Assembly (NCBI RefSeq): GCF_017163935.1
Contig: NZ_JABVZR010000004.1
Location: 4,554 to 68,553 of the forward strand
Source of the DNA: Novosphingobium terrae
Lineage (GTDB): Bacteria; Pseudomonadota; Alphaproteobacteria; Sphingomonadales; Sphingomonadaceae
Direction: 5' to 3'
Length of the DNA stretch: 64,000 bases
Shown: one piece after another, positions 25,452 to 34,848 of the stretch
Layout of the letters: every line of letters starts with the position of its first letter
Position numbering within the stretch: the first letter of the stretch is position 1
Made by a program: the position numbers and the translations under genes
The notes under the pieces: model-generated
Told to the model about the DNA's origin: nothing
What the model saw: only the letters and a program-made list of their open reading frames with translations
The model's database searches: none

Positions 25452-25924
25452 GCTTTCGAGCCTTCAACCTTGCCGGTGCGTCGCTTGCGGGTTTCCTTCG
25501 GCGCTCCGGGCTTAGTATCACGAGGCTTGCGCCCCAGGCCAATTTCCTTGGCGAGCGAACGGCGCTTTTCGGCGTAGGACGGTGCTACCATTGGATAATC
25601 GGCGGGCAGATTCCAACGCTCCCGATAGGCTTCCGGGGTCAGATTGTAACGCGTAGCCAAGTGCCGCTTGAGCATCTTCAGCTTTTTCCCGTCTTCGAGG
25701 CAGACGATATAATCCTGTTTGACCGACGAGCGCACGCTCACCGCTGGCGTTGGAGCGACTGACTCATCAGGCGTCGACTGCCCCAGCCCTACGAGAGCGC
25801 CGTATACCGATGCGATGAGCTCTGGCATATCGGCAACAGGAACGCTGTTGTGGCTCACATGTGCCGCAATAATGTCGCTGGTTAGAGTGATGAGGGTTTC
25901 TTTCTGAAGGGTGCCGTCTGTCAT
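25448..25924 (-). CDS. Ros/MucR-family transcriptional regulator
   Basis: A 158-residue regulator of the alphaproteobacterial Ros/MucR family. The C-terminal half has the family hallmark LKMLKRHLATRYNLTPEAYR followed by RERWNLPADYPMVAPSYAE and the basic RRSLAKEIGLGRKP. Zinc ligands are incomplete: the second Cys is Asp (CLEDG) and the last His position is Arg/Tyr (ATRY), leaving one Cys and one His. Some rhizobial family members without zinc still bind DNA. It probably controls accessory or host genes. It overlaps the next gene by four bases. Confidence 0.88.
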   Translation of the reverse strand: MTDGTLQKETLITLTSDIIAAHVSHNSVPVADMPELIASVYGALVGLGQSTPDESVAPTPAVSVRSSVKQDYIVCLEDGKKLKMLKRHLATRYNLTPEAYRERWNLPADYPMVAPSYAEKRRSLAKEIGLGRKPRDTKPGAPKETRKRRTGKVEGSKA

Positions 25925-26002
25925 TTCTTATCTCTATGCAGTTAAACCAATGCCCAAGCCGTAAATGAATGCTAACATGAAAATATTCAAGTGGGGATCG
26001 CT

Positions 26003-26416
26003 TTATATCGATGTTCTGAGCCTATAGCGCTGCATCTGACGAAATCCTTGATCGTATAAATCGTGATCATTTGGCACCAAAACTGTGTGCAAGTAGGTCG
26101 CACCAGCGTTCAGGCACGCTTTCTGAGAGGCAATGTTATCGGGATGGATGGTGATCCACAATTCGGCAAGGGAATGCCTGCGCGCAAGCCTAGCGACTTG
26201 CCTTATGGCTTGCGTTGCATACCCTCTCCTTCGATACTCAACATGGATGTCATAACCTATATGGCCAATGTAACGAACTGAAGTGGCGTCAGCGATTCGT
26301 AGCCTGATTGCACCAACGTTTACGCCCCCGGCCAAAATATCATAGTGTTCTGTCGGAAAGTACATTTTGACCGGGTCGCGCTGAACTGTCTTGTTCATTA
26401 GCAATTCTATACACAT
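26003..26416 (-). CDS. GNAT-family N-acetyltransferase
   Basis: A 137-residue RimJ/RimL-like GNAT. The acetyl-CoA loop VEYRRRGYATQAIRQVA, the strand ELWITIHPDN and the IASQKACLNAGA helix are all present, so the fold appears complete. The substrate cannot be told. The start is uncertain: the ATG at 26416 is the farthest, with others 18 and 51 bases in. It borders the biosynthetic cluster but points away from it. The following 280 bases up to 26696 show no further gene. Confidence 0.8.
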   Translation of the reverse strand: MCIELLMNKTVQRDPVKMYFPTEHYDILAGGVNVGAIRLRIADATSVRYIGHIGYDIHVEYRRRGYATQAIRQVARLARRHSLAELWITIHPDNIASQKACLNAGATYLHTVLVPNDHDLYDQGFRQMQRYRLRTSI

Positions 26417-26696
26417 TTGGCGCTCCGAATCACTTAACTGGAATGTTGGATTCCATATTGCATCTGATTCGCCATATATTGAAGAAATCCGTGATCCAAG
26501 CTTGAGAAATGTTAAATGGACAGGCTGTGGCTAAATTGAAGCCCGGAGCGCGGGCCTCAATAACGGGGCCGACGCTGGAGCAGATGACGGTATAGGTGTA
26601 GATGTCCAGCCTGCTGCGCAAGCCCGCACAGGTATGCAATCAGCTTGATCATAGTAATATGATTTCTTGTTTTTAACTGCCTGAAGAGATCTTATA

Positions 26697-27341
26697 ATGT
26701 CACTTATTATAGTCGCAAGTTCGAGTGGTCAGCATGCTGCCGTGGTATATGAAGCTGCTATCCTTGCAGGAATGGCTGTGGAAGGTCTTGCGACCATTGA
26801 ACATGATGCACCATCCGCAATTCTTGATTGTAAATTTTTGGGGGATGTAGATGAAGTTATTTCTTCAGCATCTCACCGAAGGGCACAATTTGTAATTGCG
26901 TGTGGCTCTAATATGGTGCGCCGTCATTGGTGTGAACGCATTCTAGCGCTTGGAGTGGAACTCGGCACTGTTTGTCATCCTGCCGCAATCATTTCTCCCA
27001 GCGCAGCTATAGCTCCGGGGTCAACATTGCTGGCCGGGGCTATAGTCGGTCCCCGTGCGTCCGTAGGCTACGGGGTCATAGTGAATCATGCATCGACCGT
27101 GGACCATGATTGCCGGATAGGTGACTACGTCAACATCAGTCCTGGTGCCCGCCTCGCAGGTTGTGTTCAATTAGAAAATGGCGTCTTCGTGGGGATGAAT
27201 GCCTCAATTATTCAAAGCATTCGACTCGGTGAAAATGCAATAGTAGGAGCAGGAGCAGTCGTCACGCGCGACGTTGCTCCAGAGGCTACAGTTGTAGGTG
27301 TACCTGCCCACCCCATCTCATCGCGAAAAAACGCGGATTAG
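26697..27341 (+). CDS. NeuD/PglD-family acyltransferase (left-handed beta helix)
   Basis: A 214-residue sugar O/N-acyltransferase. The N-terminal Rossmann-like part (SLIIVASSSGQHAAVVYEAA) precedes a left-handed beta helix with hexapeptide repeats, the catalytic His in VNHASTVDHDC and the C-terminal AIVGAGAVVTRDV. PglD-type enzymes acetylate the amino group put on a sugar by a DegT-family aminotransferase, and such an aminotransferase is encoded at 29652-30908. This is the only plus-strand gene of the cluster and converges on the MFS gene with a 14-base gap. Confidence 0.85.
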   Translation: MSLIIVASSSGQHAAVVYEAAILAGMAVEGLATIEHDAPSAILDCKFLGDVDEVISSASHRRAQFVIACGSNMVRRHWCERILALGVELGTVCHPAAIISPSAAIAPGSTLLAGAIVGPRASVGYGVIVNHASTVDHDCRIGDYVNISPGARLAGCVQLENGVFVGMNASIIQSIRLGENAIVGAGAVVTRDVAPEATVVGVPAHPISSRKNAD

Positions 27342-27355
27342 GCTTAATCCAGTTT

Positions 27356-28624
27356 TCAGAGATCCTCATAGGCTGCAATCTCGTGGTCTGCATCATGACC
27401 GCCCATTAAGGCTTTAGGCGACTGCCCGTCTACTAGTGCGACAATGGTGTAGCAAATCGCTCCCAGGGCGAACACAGTGCGGAGTGATAGGGCGTCAGAA
27501 AGCATGCCCCATAGTAAGCTTCCCGAAGCCATACACCCAAACGTAGCAGCCATATAAATGGCGATTCCCCGCCCCCGCAAATGTGGCGGCATTGTCAAAA
27601 TCAGCCGCGAATTTAGGTTGACCATCTGTATGAGCATCGTAGCTCCAGCAATCGCTAGTGCCGCACATAATGTTATCAGGTTGCTGCCGATCGCAAGGAG
27701 GCTCAAGGCCAGCGCGCCACCGAGGGCGCCAGCCCTGAGCAGTTTCCGATCATCGGTCATAACGCGCTGCGCTAGCGAATACGCGATACCGCCAATGACT
27801 GAACCAGCTCCGATGGAAGAAAGAAGCAGACTATAAACCTTTGAATCGCCCGCAAGCAAATCGCGGGCGATCAAGGGCGTGAGACTCAAATAGCATGCTG
27901 CGCACGCGTAGAGGACCATACCACGGGCAACCAACCGCTGTATTGGCCGCGATTTCCAGACGTAACGAATGCCGATCCGCTGCTCCGTCCACATCGAAAC
28001 CTGCCGATCCAATCGGGGTGCAGAGTTTGTGGGAGAGATGAGCAATAGCGCAGCTACGACCAATACGTAAGCGAACGCGTTACAGGCATATGTCGCCGAA
28101 GGGCCGCCGTAAAGTAGCAACAAGCCTGCCGCACCGGGGCCAATGATTCGAGCAATATTGAAGCTGATGCTGCTGATCGCGATGGCAGACGGTATGTTGC
28201 GGGGCTGAACGAGCGATGGGACGATAGCTTCGAATGCGGGGCCAGCCAAGGCCGCTGCGGCACCTGATAGAAGCGTGAGTGTAAAAATAGCAGCAAAGCT
28301 CAATTGATTGACCGCACCCAGTACGGCGAGCGCTGCGCCGACTAAAATAAGTACCAGTTGGCACCAGATCAGAAGTCTCCTGCGATCGGAGCGGTCTGCC
28401 AAAACCCCAGCGGGTAGGGCGAGAAGCAGGGTGGGGCCTGATACGGCAGCCTGGACTACGGTCACTGCAGAATTATGATATCCAGCATTGGCCAAAATCC
28501 AAGCCGAGGTGGCCTCACGCATCCAAACACCAACGTAGCTAATGAGTAGAGCGCCCGCCAGCAATGCAAAGCTGGTGTCCTGCAATGCCCTAAGCGGACC
28601 TGAACTTGTAAGGAATTTTCTCAA
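27356..28624 (-). CDS. MFS exporter (EntS-like family)
   Basis: A 422-residue major facilitator with about 12 membrane helices. The loop 2-3 motif AGVLADRSDRRRLLIW is the MFS motif A, and the overall pattern (LISYVGVWMREATSAW at the start) fits the enterobactin-exporter-like branch. It probably exports the product of this cluster or a related toxic compound. The gene is less GC-rich than the backbone. It is the last gene of the minus-strand group. Confidence 0.87.
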   Translation of the reverse strand: MRKFLTSSGPLRALQDTSFALLAGALLISYVGVWMREATSAWILANAGYHNSAVTVVQAAVSGPTLLLALPAGVLADRSDRRRLLIWCQLVLILVGAALAVLGAVNQLSFAAIFTLTLLSGAAAALAGPAFEAIVPSLVQPRNIPSAIAISSISFNIARIIGPGAAGLLLLYGGPSATYACNAFAYVLVVAALLLISPTNSAPRLDRQVSMWTEQRIGIRYVWKSRPIQRLVARGMVLYACAACYLSLTPLIARDLLAGDSKVYSLLLSSIGAGSVIGGIAYSLAQRVMTDDRKLLRAGALGGALALSLLAIGSNLITLCAALAIAGATMLIQMVNLNSRLILTMPPHLRGRGIAIYMAATFGCMASGSLLWGMLSDALSLRTVFALGAICYTIVALVDGQSPKALMGGHDADHEIAAYEDL

Positions 28625-28725
28625 CTCCAGATCCTCATCACCAGTTTCATTGAGAGAAAAATTTCAATGTTTCTCAACACATAAATGTACAAGCCCGACT
28701 TGCATCATAGGTATAGAAATTGGGG

Positions 28726-29508
28726 TCACTTGCCATAGTCAAGTACGATTCTAAAATCATTTTCAAGACATACATGATGCATTGCACTTTGCATTATATC
28801 TATTGGCAAAGGAGATGCGATAAGGATACCGCATCCTGTATTTCTCTCCATGAAAGATTTTAGATTTTCTTCAACGACCCCACCAGCGCTACGTGCGGCA
28901 TGTCTTATGGAAATGTCATTGGATCTAATCGCAATTCCGCAGTGAAAAACATCCAGTTCATACCTGTTCGATCCGAAGGCGATGAAGTCACCCGTTCGGA
29001 TAGCATCCATCCATGCAGCACCAATATCGTAAGGATGATAATCTATAGAGATATGCCTTGGCGGGATCGCCGGTAATACCGATAGGCATTTCTCGACAGG
29101 TAATTGTTGAACTGAAAAGTGGCTAGTGCTGAAGACGCCTTGCTCTACGCCATTTCCGATCCAGTCGAATGTATAGTGATTTCGGTTAAGCCATGATATT
29201 GGTCCACTGTAACGCAGCAAAGTGAGAGATGTTATAAATTCTTCCAGTGTGTCGGAACGAGAAGCTGCATAAACGAAATCACAATACGTGACGCAATCGA
29301 ACCGATCTACCGATATGCTCAGTGCCTCATCTCCCGCAACGCGGTCTGAAAGGGTGTTGGCTTCATACCTCGATCCCAACAAAACATTGGACCAGTAATC
29401 AATCCTGTCCGCGACACACCGCTCGGCTCGCAATGATTCAAACCCATTTAAAAGCAAGGATCTGACCGTTTCGCGATCGGGCGTGTAGAGAACAGTTTCA
29501 CCGCTCAT
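28726..29508 (-). CDS. DUF1460-like (NlpC/P60-type) cysteine enzyme
   Basis: A 260-residue protein. The motif SVDRFDCVTYCDFVYAA matches the nucleophile region (D-C-V-T) of DUF1460 proteins, distant NlpC/P60 amidases, and FHCGIAIRSNDISIRHAA provides a plausible catalytic His. There is no signal peptide, so it should act in the cytoplasm, unlike cell-wall amidases. In a biosynthetic setting it could cleave or form an amide bond. That role is inferred only from its neighbours. The ribosome site is weak. Confidence 0.7.
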   Translation of the reverse strand: MSGETVLYTPDRETVRSLLLNGFESLRAERCVADRIDYWSNVLLGSRYEANTLSDRVAGDEALSISVDRFDCVTYCDFVYAASRSDTLEEFITSLTLLRYSGPISWLNRNHYTFDWIGNGVEQGVFSTSHFSVQQLPVEKCLSVLPAIPPRHISIDYHPYDIGAAWMDAIRTGDFIAFGSNRYELDVFHCGIAIRSNDISIRHAARSAGGVVEENLKSFMERNTGCGILIASPLPIDIMQSAMHHVCLENDFRIVLDYGK

Positions 29509-29651
29509 CTTGGTCTCTGCCTACGCTTATCAATCGATGTAGATTGGTCGTCGCCAAGGATCTCGAAAAGCGGCGGGTGTCGTCGATCATTTGAATATTG
29601 CGAATGTCCATTGAGAAACACTCCAACATTGATCCGCCACGATTTGGCCGC

Positions 29652-30908
29652 CTACCTTGAATAGGCAGCGATAACCTTATGAAAAGCAGCGATGTATTGA
29701 TCCATATGTTCTAGGTTGTAGACTGGGTGCACAGGAAATGCGATTGTACACTGTCCTAAATCACGGGCAGTCGGACAAAGAACCTGCTCATAATTGATGT
29801 TGCGTGCGGCAGGATCATTGAAAGGATAGTTCAATTTTCCGAATCCATTCCGCTTTTGAAACGCGTCTTGCAGATAGATCTCCGGCCATGGCACCGACTG
29901 CGCAGGCACGCCTTCAGCTGCAATAGCGCTCACCACTTGTTGGATCGTGACGTTCAACGCTCTGATATTAACAGTAAATGGTGCCCACCAATAGGCATTG
30001 GTTCTCTGGTCTGTATCAGTAGGCGTGGATGTTATGACTGGGTGGGTGTTAAGGTGGGCGGCCAAGTACCTACCATTACGCTGCCTGTTTTTAAGGTTCC
30101 AGTTTTCAAAGCGCTCAAGTTCGACAAGACCAATGGCCGATTGGATTTCAGTCATTCTATAATTAAACCCAATCCTCGGATGGACATATGTCAAACGAGC
30201 TTCTCGTTCGAGGATCGCAAATCGCTCTTCCGCCTCGTATCCATGGTCCCGGAAGGAGCGGGCCAACCACGTGGCATCTCTCTCCTTCATAACCACAGCA
30301 CCACCTTCACCTCCTGTCGTGAAATGTTTGCTTTGACAGAAGCTAAAGCAACCGGCATCACCAACTGCACCAGCTTTGATTCCGTTGAAACTCCCTCCGA
30401 TCGCCTGGGCACAGTCTTCAATGACCATAAGACCATGGCTTTCCGCGATATCAAGGATAGGGGCCATATCAGTCATAACGCCGAACACATGCACTACGAT
30501 TATTGCACGCGTTTTTTCGGTAATTTTCTCTGGTACGCGCAGGGGATCTAGCGTGTGGGTTCGATCAACGTCACAAAAGACAGGCAGCGCACCAGCTTGT
30601 AAGACTGCAAAAGCCGTTGCGATAAATGTGTATGATGGACATATTACCTCGTCACCGGGGCCAATGCCGAGCGCAGCCAAAGCGGTATGAAGTGCAGACG
30701 TCCCATTTGTGGTCGAGATTGCGTAGGGCGTTCCGCAGAAGCTAGCAAACGCCTTCTCGAACCGCCGGCCGAGCGGCCCGGTCCAGTAATTGACCTTGCC
30801 CGTCTGCAGCGGTTCCAAGACACGCTCAAACACCGCCTCATCGAAGGAAGGCCACATCGGAAAGCGTTCGCTGACGATAGGCGCGCCACCATCAATAGCT
30901 AGCGTCAT
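29652..30908 (-). CDS. DegT/DnrJ/EryC1/StrS aminotransferase
   Basis: A 418-residue PLP enzyme of the sugar-aminotransferase superfamily. Key marks are TNGTSALHTALAALGIGPGD, the phosphate-binding region, VIEDCAQAIGG, and the PLP lysine in FCQSKHFTTGGEGG. These enzymes add an amino group to a keto-sugar, cyclitol or similar ketone. AAAGGA eight bases before the ATG at 30908 fixes the start; an upstream ATG at 30944 lies inside the oxidoreductase gene and is rejected. Only two bases separate it from the oxidoreductase stop, so the pair is likely co-translated. Confidence 0.92.
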   Translation of the reverse strand: MTLAIDGGAPIVSERFPMWPSFDEAVFERVLEPLQTGKVNYWTGPLGRRFEKAFASFCGTPYAISTTNGTSALHTALAALGIGPGDEVICPSYTFIATAFAVLQAGALPVFCDVDRTHTLDPLRVPEKITEKTRAIIVVHVFGVMTDMAPILDIAESHGLMVIEDCAQAIGGSFNGIKAGAVGDAGCFSFCQSKHFTTGGEGGAVVMKERDATWLARSFRDHGYEAEERFAILEREARLTYVHPRIGFNYRMTEIQSAIGLVELERFENWNLKNRQRNGRYLAAHLNTHPVITSTPTDTDQRTNAYWWAPFTVNIRALNVTIQQVVSAIAAEGVPAQSVPWPEIYLQDAFQKRNGFGKLNYPFNDPAARNINYEQVLCPTARDLGQCTIAFPVHPVYNLEHMDQYIAAFHKVIAAYSR

Positions 30909-30910
30909 TT

Positions 30911-32335
30911 TTATATCCTTTCTGCGAGGCGAGCGCCAAGCCATTGCGAGGTGGCCAGGATCGTAAGAGCGGGGTTGGCTGCGCCAAGTCGAGGAAATGC
31001 CCCTGGGCCCGCGACGTACACTTGAGGCAGTTCCCGGACTTCAAGATCGGGAGACACCGGCACCGCACCTGTGTCTCCGATCGGATGCGTGCAGGCTTCG
31101 TGTTCAAAACCGCCATAGGGAAGTTCGAACCGGGAGAGGACGTTTGGGTGCTGGCTCGCGGTGATCGCCGCCCAAGCTGCGTCACGATCAAGTAGCCGCT
31201 TATCTTCTACGCTTGGCATATTGGCGACCCTTATCGCCGCTGCCTCTGAAATTGGCGCTAACTCGGTAACAGTCGCCCCAGCCAGCGTTTCCGCCCATTG
31301 AACGACCCTAGAATGAACCTGAACAAGACGGGCTGTATCGTGTGCCGTCACCTGGCCACTAATATGGGTTTTCGTCCTCTGAGCGGTATCAATATGGACC
31401 TTAAGTTTGCTGTAATACTCGGAGCCATCCTGCTGCTCAGTTACAGCAACAATTTGCACCAGTCGGTCACCGTTCGGAAAGGCGGGCCGCTCAAGAAAGA
31501 AAAGATTGGTGCGAAGTTCTGGGATTTCTTTGTACCCACTCCATAACATGCGATGGCGATATGCCGACAAGGGAGTGCCGGGGGGGAGGCGAAGAAAGGC
31601 GCCGATGCAAAAATGATCCGTAACGGTCGTAGCGATGGAGCGATCCAAACTCCGCGCAAGTATCTGTGTGTTACTGATCGCAGACGCGGCAAGGACACAC
31701 TTGTCAAACCCTCTTATGCGATCGCCGCCTGATGCGCCTGATAGCATGATATCCCAGCTGCCCTCACCGCCACGAACTATTGATGTTGCTCTCCCACGCC
31801 TGATCGTGATGACGCCTTCCTTCACAAGGGAGTTCACGGCAGCTAACGGACTGTAAGCCTCAAAACGACCATCGGTGTCCAGTCTCGCCGCTTGCGGTGT
31901 GTGGAATAGGCCCAATGCACCTAAGCGTAAGGCATGCGATCCGGGTGTGAGTTCTGGAAACTCCGGTCGAAGCCGATCAAGTACCCGGTTATAAAGCCCG
32001 CCTGAACCGGTGAGGCGATCACACCAAATTGGCCCCCAAGAGGCTAGTGTCTCCGTATCAAGTTTGAGCAGTACGCCATGATAGCAGAGGGAGCGGCCTC
32101 CGAGCCGTTCTGACAAACCTCCACCCAGGCCCCAGTTCTCACTTGTCCACGAGCGAACCTTTTCGTCCCCTGGATGTATGGCCGTGTCCCAGTCCATGTG
32201 ACGTGTTCTTGTAGCTGGACCTGCCTCGATTATCTCTGCTGTGCAGCCAGACATCGCAGCGCTTAATGCGCATTCCAAACCGGCCAATCCGCCACCAATT
32301 ATTGCGACACGGGGCCGCGAACCTATGAAGGACAT
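30911..32335 (-). CDS. GMC-type FAD-dependent oxidoreductase
   Basis: A 474-residue flavoprotein. The N-terminal dinucleotide fold VAIIGGGLAGLECALSAA binds FAD. The C-terminal part (FEHEACTHPIGDTGAV, then VYVAGPGAFPRLGAANPALT) is the GMC_oxred_C domain with its conserved His. GMC enzymes oxidise alcohols to aldehydes or ketones. Placed directly before a DegT aminotransferase, it suggests oxidation followed by transamination, as in aminoglycoside 6'-amination, but the substrate is unknown. Its start overlaps no other gene. Confidence 0.87.
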   Translation of the reverse strand: MSFIGSRPRVAIIGGGLAGLECALSAAMSGCTAEIIEAGPATRTRHMDWDTAIHPGDEKVRSWTSENWGLGGGLSERLGGRSLCYHGVLLKLDTETLASWGPIWCDRLTGSGGLYNRVLDRLRPEFPELTPGSHALRLGALGLFHTPQAARLDTDGRFEAYSPLAAVNSLVKEGVITIRRGRATSIVRGGEGSWDIMLSGASGGDRIRGFDKCVLAASAISNTQILARSLDRSIATTVTDHFCIGAFLRLPPGTPLSAYRHRMLWSGYKEIPELRTNLFFLERPAFPNGDRLVQIVAVTEQQDGSEYYSKLKVHIDTAQRTKTHISGQVTAHDTARLVQVHSRVVQWAETLAGATVTELAPISEAAAIRVANMPSVEDKRLLDRDAAWAAITASQHPNVLSRFELPYGGFEHEACTHPIGDTGAVPVSPDLEVRELPQVYVAGPGAFPRLGAANPALTILATSQWLGARLAERI

Positions 32336-32774
32336 TTTCTGGACCTGTTTGTAAAATTATGCCGAGCATTAGCTAAGCGTGAGTTATGTGATTGTCGTAT
32401 TTAAATTCCATATACTTATACATCATTTGCGGCGAACGCCATGATTCTAATTTACGGATATCTGGTTAATAGCATTATGTAATAAACATCGGGGTTGCTT
32501 GGATGCCGTACTCACCGAGGGGCCACGCTGTTGCGGTTCCGATACCGCAGGCAGCCATCCTGTCTGGCTGAATCGGTTAACTTTTTTGGAGCTGTTGACG
32601 CAGTAATGGGGACGCATATCCGACATTTTTCCATGCGTCAGTCGACCGGCTGCGCGTAGACCTCTGCTTTGCGCTGGCGACCATCGCCAAATGGGAAAAT
32701 GTGGTTCGCCGTGGCGAAACAGTCCGCATTAGAGATCGTGTGGTCTTGCGCAAGCATGAGCGCGGGCCGACAAG
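32336..32774. other. Intergenic stretch inside the cluster
   Basis: About 440 bases without a convincing gene, between the oxidoreductase start and the second MFS stop. A stretch at about 32642-32802 has an open frame with coding-like composition but no start and runs into the MFS 3' end on the other strand. It could be a gene remnant. No transposase similarity was recognised. Confidence 0.35.
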
Positions 32775-33995
32775 TCAGGCGGCTTCAAGCTTCTCAGGAT
32801 GAACGGCTCCGCGGGTTCGACGTGAAAATGAGAATGTTCCAACAAGGATCGCAACCACGCCCAGCAACCGCGCAGTTCCGGAAGCAAGAAGAAGCAAATC
32901 GCCGCCCAACCGATCGAAAGCAAACCCCGATAAAATCGCGGCTACTGGGATAGGCAAATAGGTTGCGAACCTGGCTGCCGAGACCGAGCGCCCCACAAGA
33001 TGGGGAGGGACAACACATTGCCGGTAGGTCGATAAAAGCGTGACATTGATGCATCCGAGAAGCGAGCAGACTCCCCAAAAAAAACCAAATGCCACAATGC
33101 CCAAATTTGCAGCCATCAGTGTTGTGAGCGCTCCTGATATCGCGGTGAGCGCGAGGACAACGGCCGCAGTCTTAGATCGAACAACTAATTTTCGGGCTAA
33201 AAAATGGCCTGCAATGCCAAACAAGCCGGCAGTAGCAAAAAGAACTGATACTGCTGTCGCACTCGCACCAAACCGGTTGTGCGTAAGAGGAACAAATGTC
33301 GATTGGACCAAAGTAGATGCGAAATTAGAGAACATGAAAAGTACAGTGCAAGCAAGGATTTGCCGGTCCTTTTTTATCGTTCTGAAGCCACGAGCGATGT
33401 CTTGATGGATTGCCACACGCCGGAACTCCCTCCGCTCACGACTATGTATCCGCAGGACTGCCATTGATGCTGCCAGATAAGCACACGCCGATAGGTAGAA
33501 AAGCCATTGAGCAGGAATTAGCAGAACTGCAGCTCCAGTAGCGAGCGGGGCCATCACCGAGCTGAGCTGGTCAACCATTCCCAGGTGTGAGTTGATGCGG
33601 AGTCGCTGCTCAGGAGCAAATTTCTCCACAACAACAACATGGGTCGCAGGGAGCTGAACGGACGACAGTGATGAGTTAATAAAAAGGAAAATGAACAATA
33701 AAACGTACAAATGTGGCTGCGTTACCAACCAGGAAATTGCCATTATCGCTAAGAATGAAAGCGATGTAGCGGCAAAAATCAAACGAGTCGCTGAATGGCG
33801 GTCTACTATCGCTCCACTTAAAAGTCCGACTGTTATCGGAGGAAGATGTGCCGCTGCAAATGCGAGCGATGTTGCGATCGGTGAGCGGCTAATATTGTAG
33901 ACTACCAAGGGCACAGCAAGCCGATTGATCCAGCCAGCGGTGGTTGACAGTGCGGTGCACAGAATAATCCGATTGCCGACCCCAAGAAGCGCCAT
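32775..33995 (-). CDS. Second MFS exporter
   Basis: A 406-residue major facilitator with about 12 helices. Motif A appears as LLSGAIVDRHSATRLI. It belongs to the same broad exporter branch as the protein at 27356 but is not a close copy. Two exporters in one cluster suggest export of two species or export plus self-protection. It follows the NUDIX gene on the same strand after 64 bases. Confidence 0.86.
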   Translation of the reverse strand: MALLGVGNRIILCTALSTTAGWINRLAVPLVVYNISRSPIATSLAFAAAHLPPITVGLLSGAIVDRHSATRLIFAATSLSFLAIMAISWLVTQPHLYVLLFIFLFINSSLSSVQLPATHVVVVEKFAPEQRLRINSHLGMVDQLSSVMAPLATGAAVLLIPAQWLFYLSACAYLAASMAVLRIHSRERREFRRVAIHQDIARGFRTIKKDRQILACTVLFMFSNFASTLVQSTFVPLTHNRFGASATAVSVLFATAGLFGIAGHFLARKLVVRSKTAAVVLALTAISGALTTLMAANLGIVAFGFFWGVCSLLGCINVTLLSTYRQCVVPPHLVGRSVSAARFATYLPIPVAAILSGFAFDRLGGDLLLLASGTARLLGVVAILVGTFSFSRRTRGAVHPEKLEAA

Positions 33996-34059
33996 GTCTG
34001 AACCTCTGATTGATGAGTTTACAGCAAATGCTTTTTAAAACTTCCTCATGTTCACAGCA

Positions 34060-34848
34060 TCAGGTGTCGATGATGTCATAAGTCTCGATATTTCTGTATG
34101 TTAAAAATGATTTTAAAGCTATTTGAAATATGAGCGGGTATTCATCCATAGACGAAGTCACAACCGAAGCTGGTAAAAGTTCAATTGAATTTACATCTTC
34201 ATCAACTGGTTTGTATTTTGTAATAAGCTCAGAATCGGATTCTAATTTATTAAGTCGGCCTTCAGTCATTATCATAATATGCGTTGGATAACCGCCGACA
34301 TGTATACCAGTTACATTTAGATCGACATGATCTAAAGACAGTCCTGTTTCTTCACTAACTTCACGATGGAGCGCCCGAGCAATAGCACCATCTGAAGCTT
34401 CATTTAAATCGCCTCGATCGACAGCGCCGCCCGGTATTGCAAGTCGCCCATTTCTACGGCGGACGCAAACGATTGCGTCATCATGCCAAAGTAGAGTATG
34501 AACACCTACAGCTAAGGGTGGGACAGAAATATCTGGTACCGCTAGGATCTGGTCAATTGCGAGATAGTCGCGATAGCGTATTGGAACGCATGAAAGATTG
34601 ACGCTTACGCTTGAGGCATCAAGGCCAGATACACCTAAAAGCTCACCATCGAAACGCCCTACGCCTTTTTGCTGCCAAACCCGATCGGTGATCGCAGCAG
34701 CAGGCGGCATAGGTTCATGGACGCTAGGGTGTTCTTCAGCCCATTTCGTGCGCACATAACCTATCGGCCCATCGCTTCCTGGGATGCGCAAAACTTTTCG
34801 TGACGCATATGCTTGTCGCGCCAATGCGCTAAGTGTCATATCTCGCAT
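34060..34848 (-). CDS. NUDIX hydrolase with N-terminal extension
   Basis: A 262-residue protein. The NUDIX box reads GGAVDRGDLNEASDGAIARA followed by the core REVSEETGL, with a small insertion between its first Gly and the REUXEE part. About 100 residues precede the domain. NUDIX enzymes hydrolyse nucleoside diphosphate-linked compounds, so it may act on an activated sugar here. It overlaps the methyltransferase gene by 13 bases, so they are one transcript. Confidence 0.85.
   Translation of the reverse strand: MRDMTLSALARQAYASRKVLRIPGSDGPIGYVRTKWAEEHPSVHEPMPPAAAITDRVWQQKGVGRFDGELLGVSGLDASSVSVNLSCVPIRYRDYLAIDQILAVPDISVPPLAVGVHTLLWHDDAIVCVRRRNGRLAIPGGAVDRGDLNEASDGAIARALHREVSEETGLSLDHVDLNVTGIHVGGYPTHIMIMTEGRLNKLESDSELITKYKPVDEDVNSIELLPASVVTSSMDEYPLIFQIALKSFLTYRNIETYDIIDT

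Noticed and set aside
25448..25924. Classical C2H2 zinc finger
   Set aside because: Only one Cys and one His of the set remain.
32642..32802. Transposase remnant between the oxidoreductase and the second MFS gene
   Set aside because: An open stretch exists but no recognisable transposase motif, start or inverted repeat.
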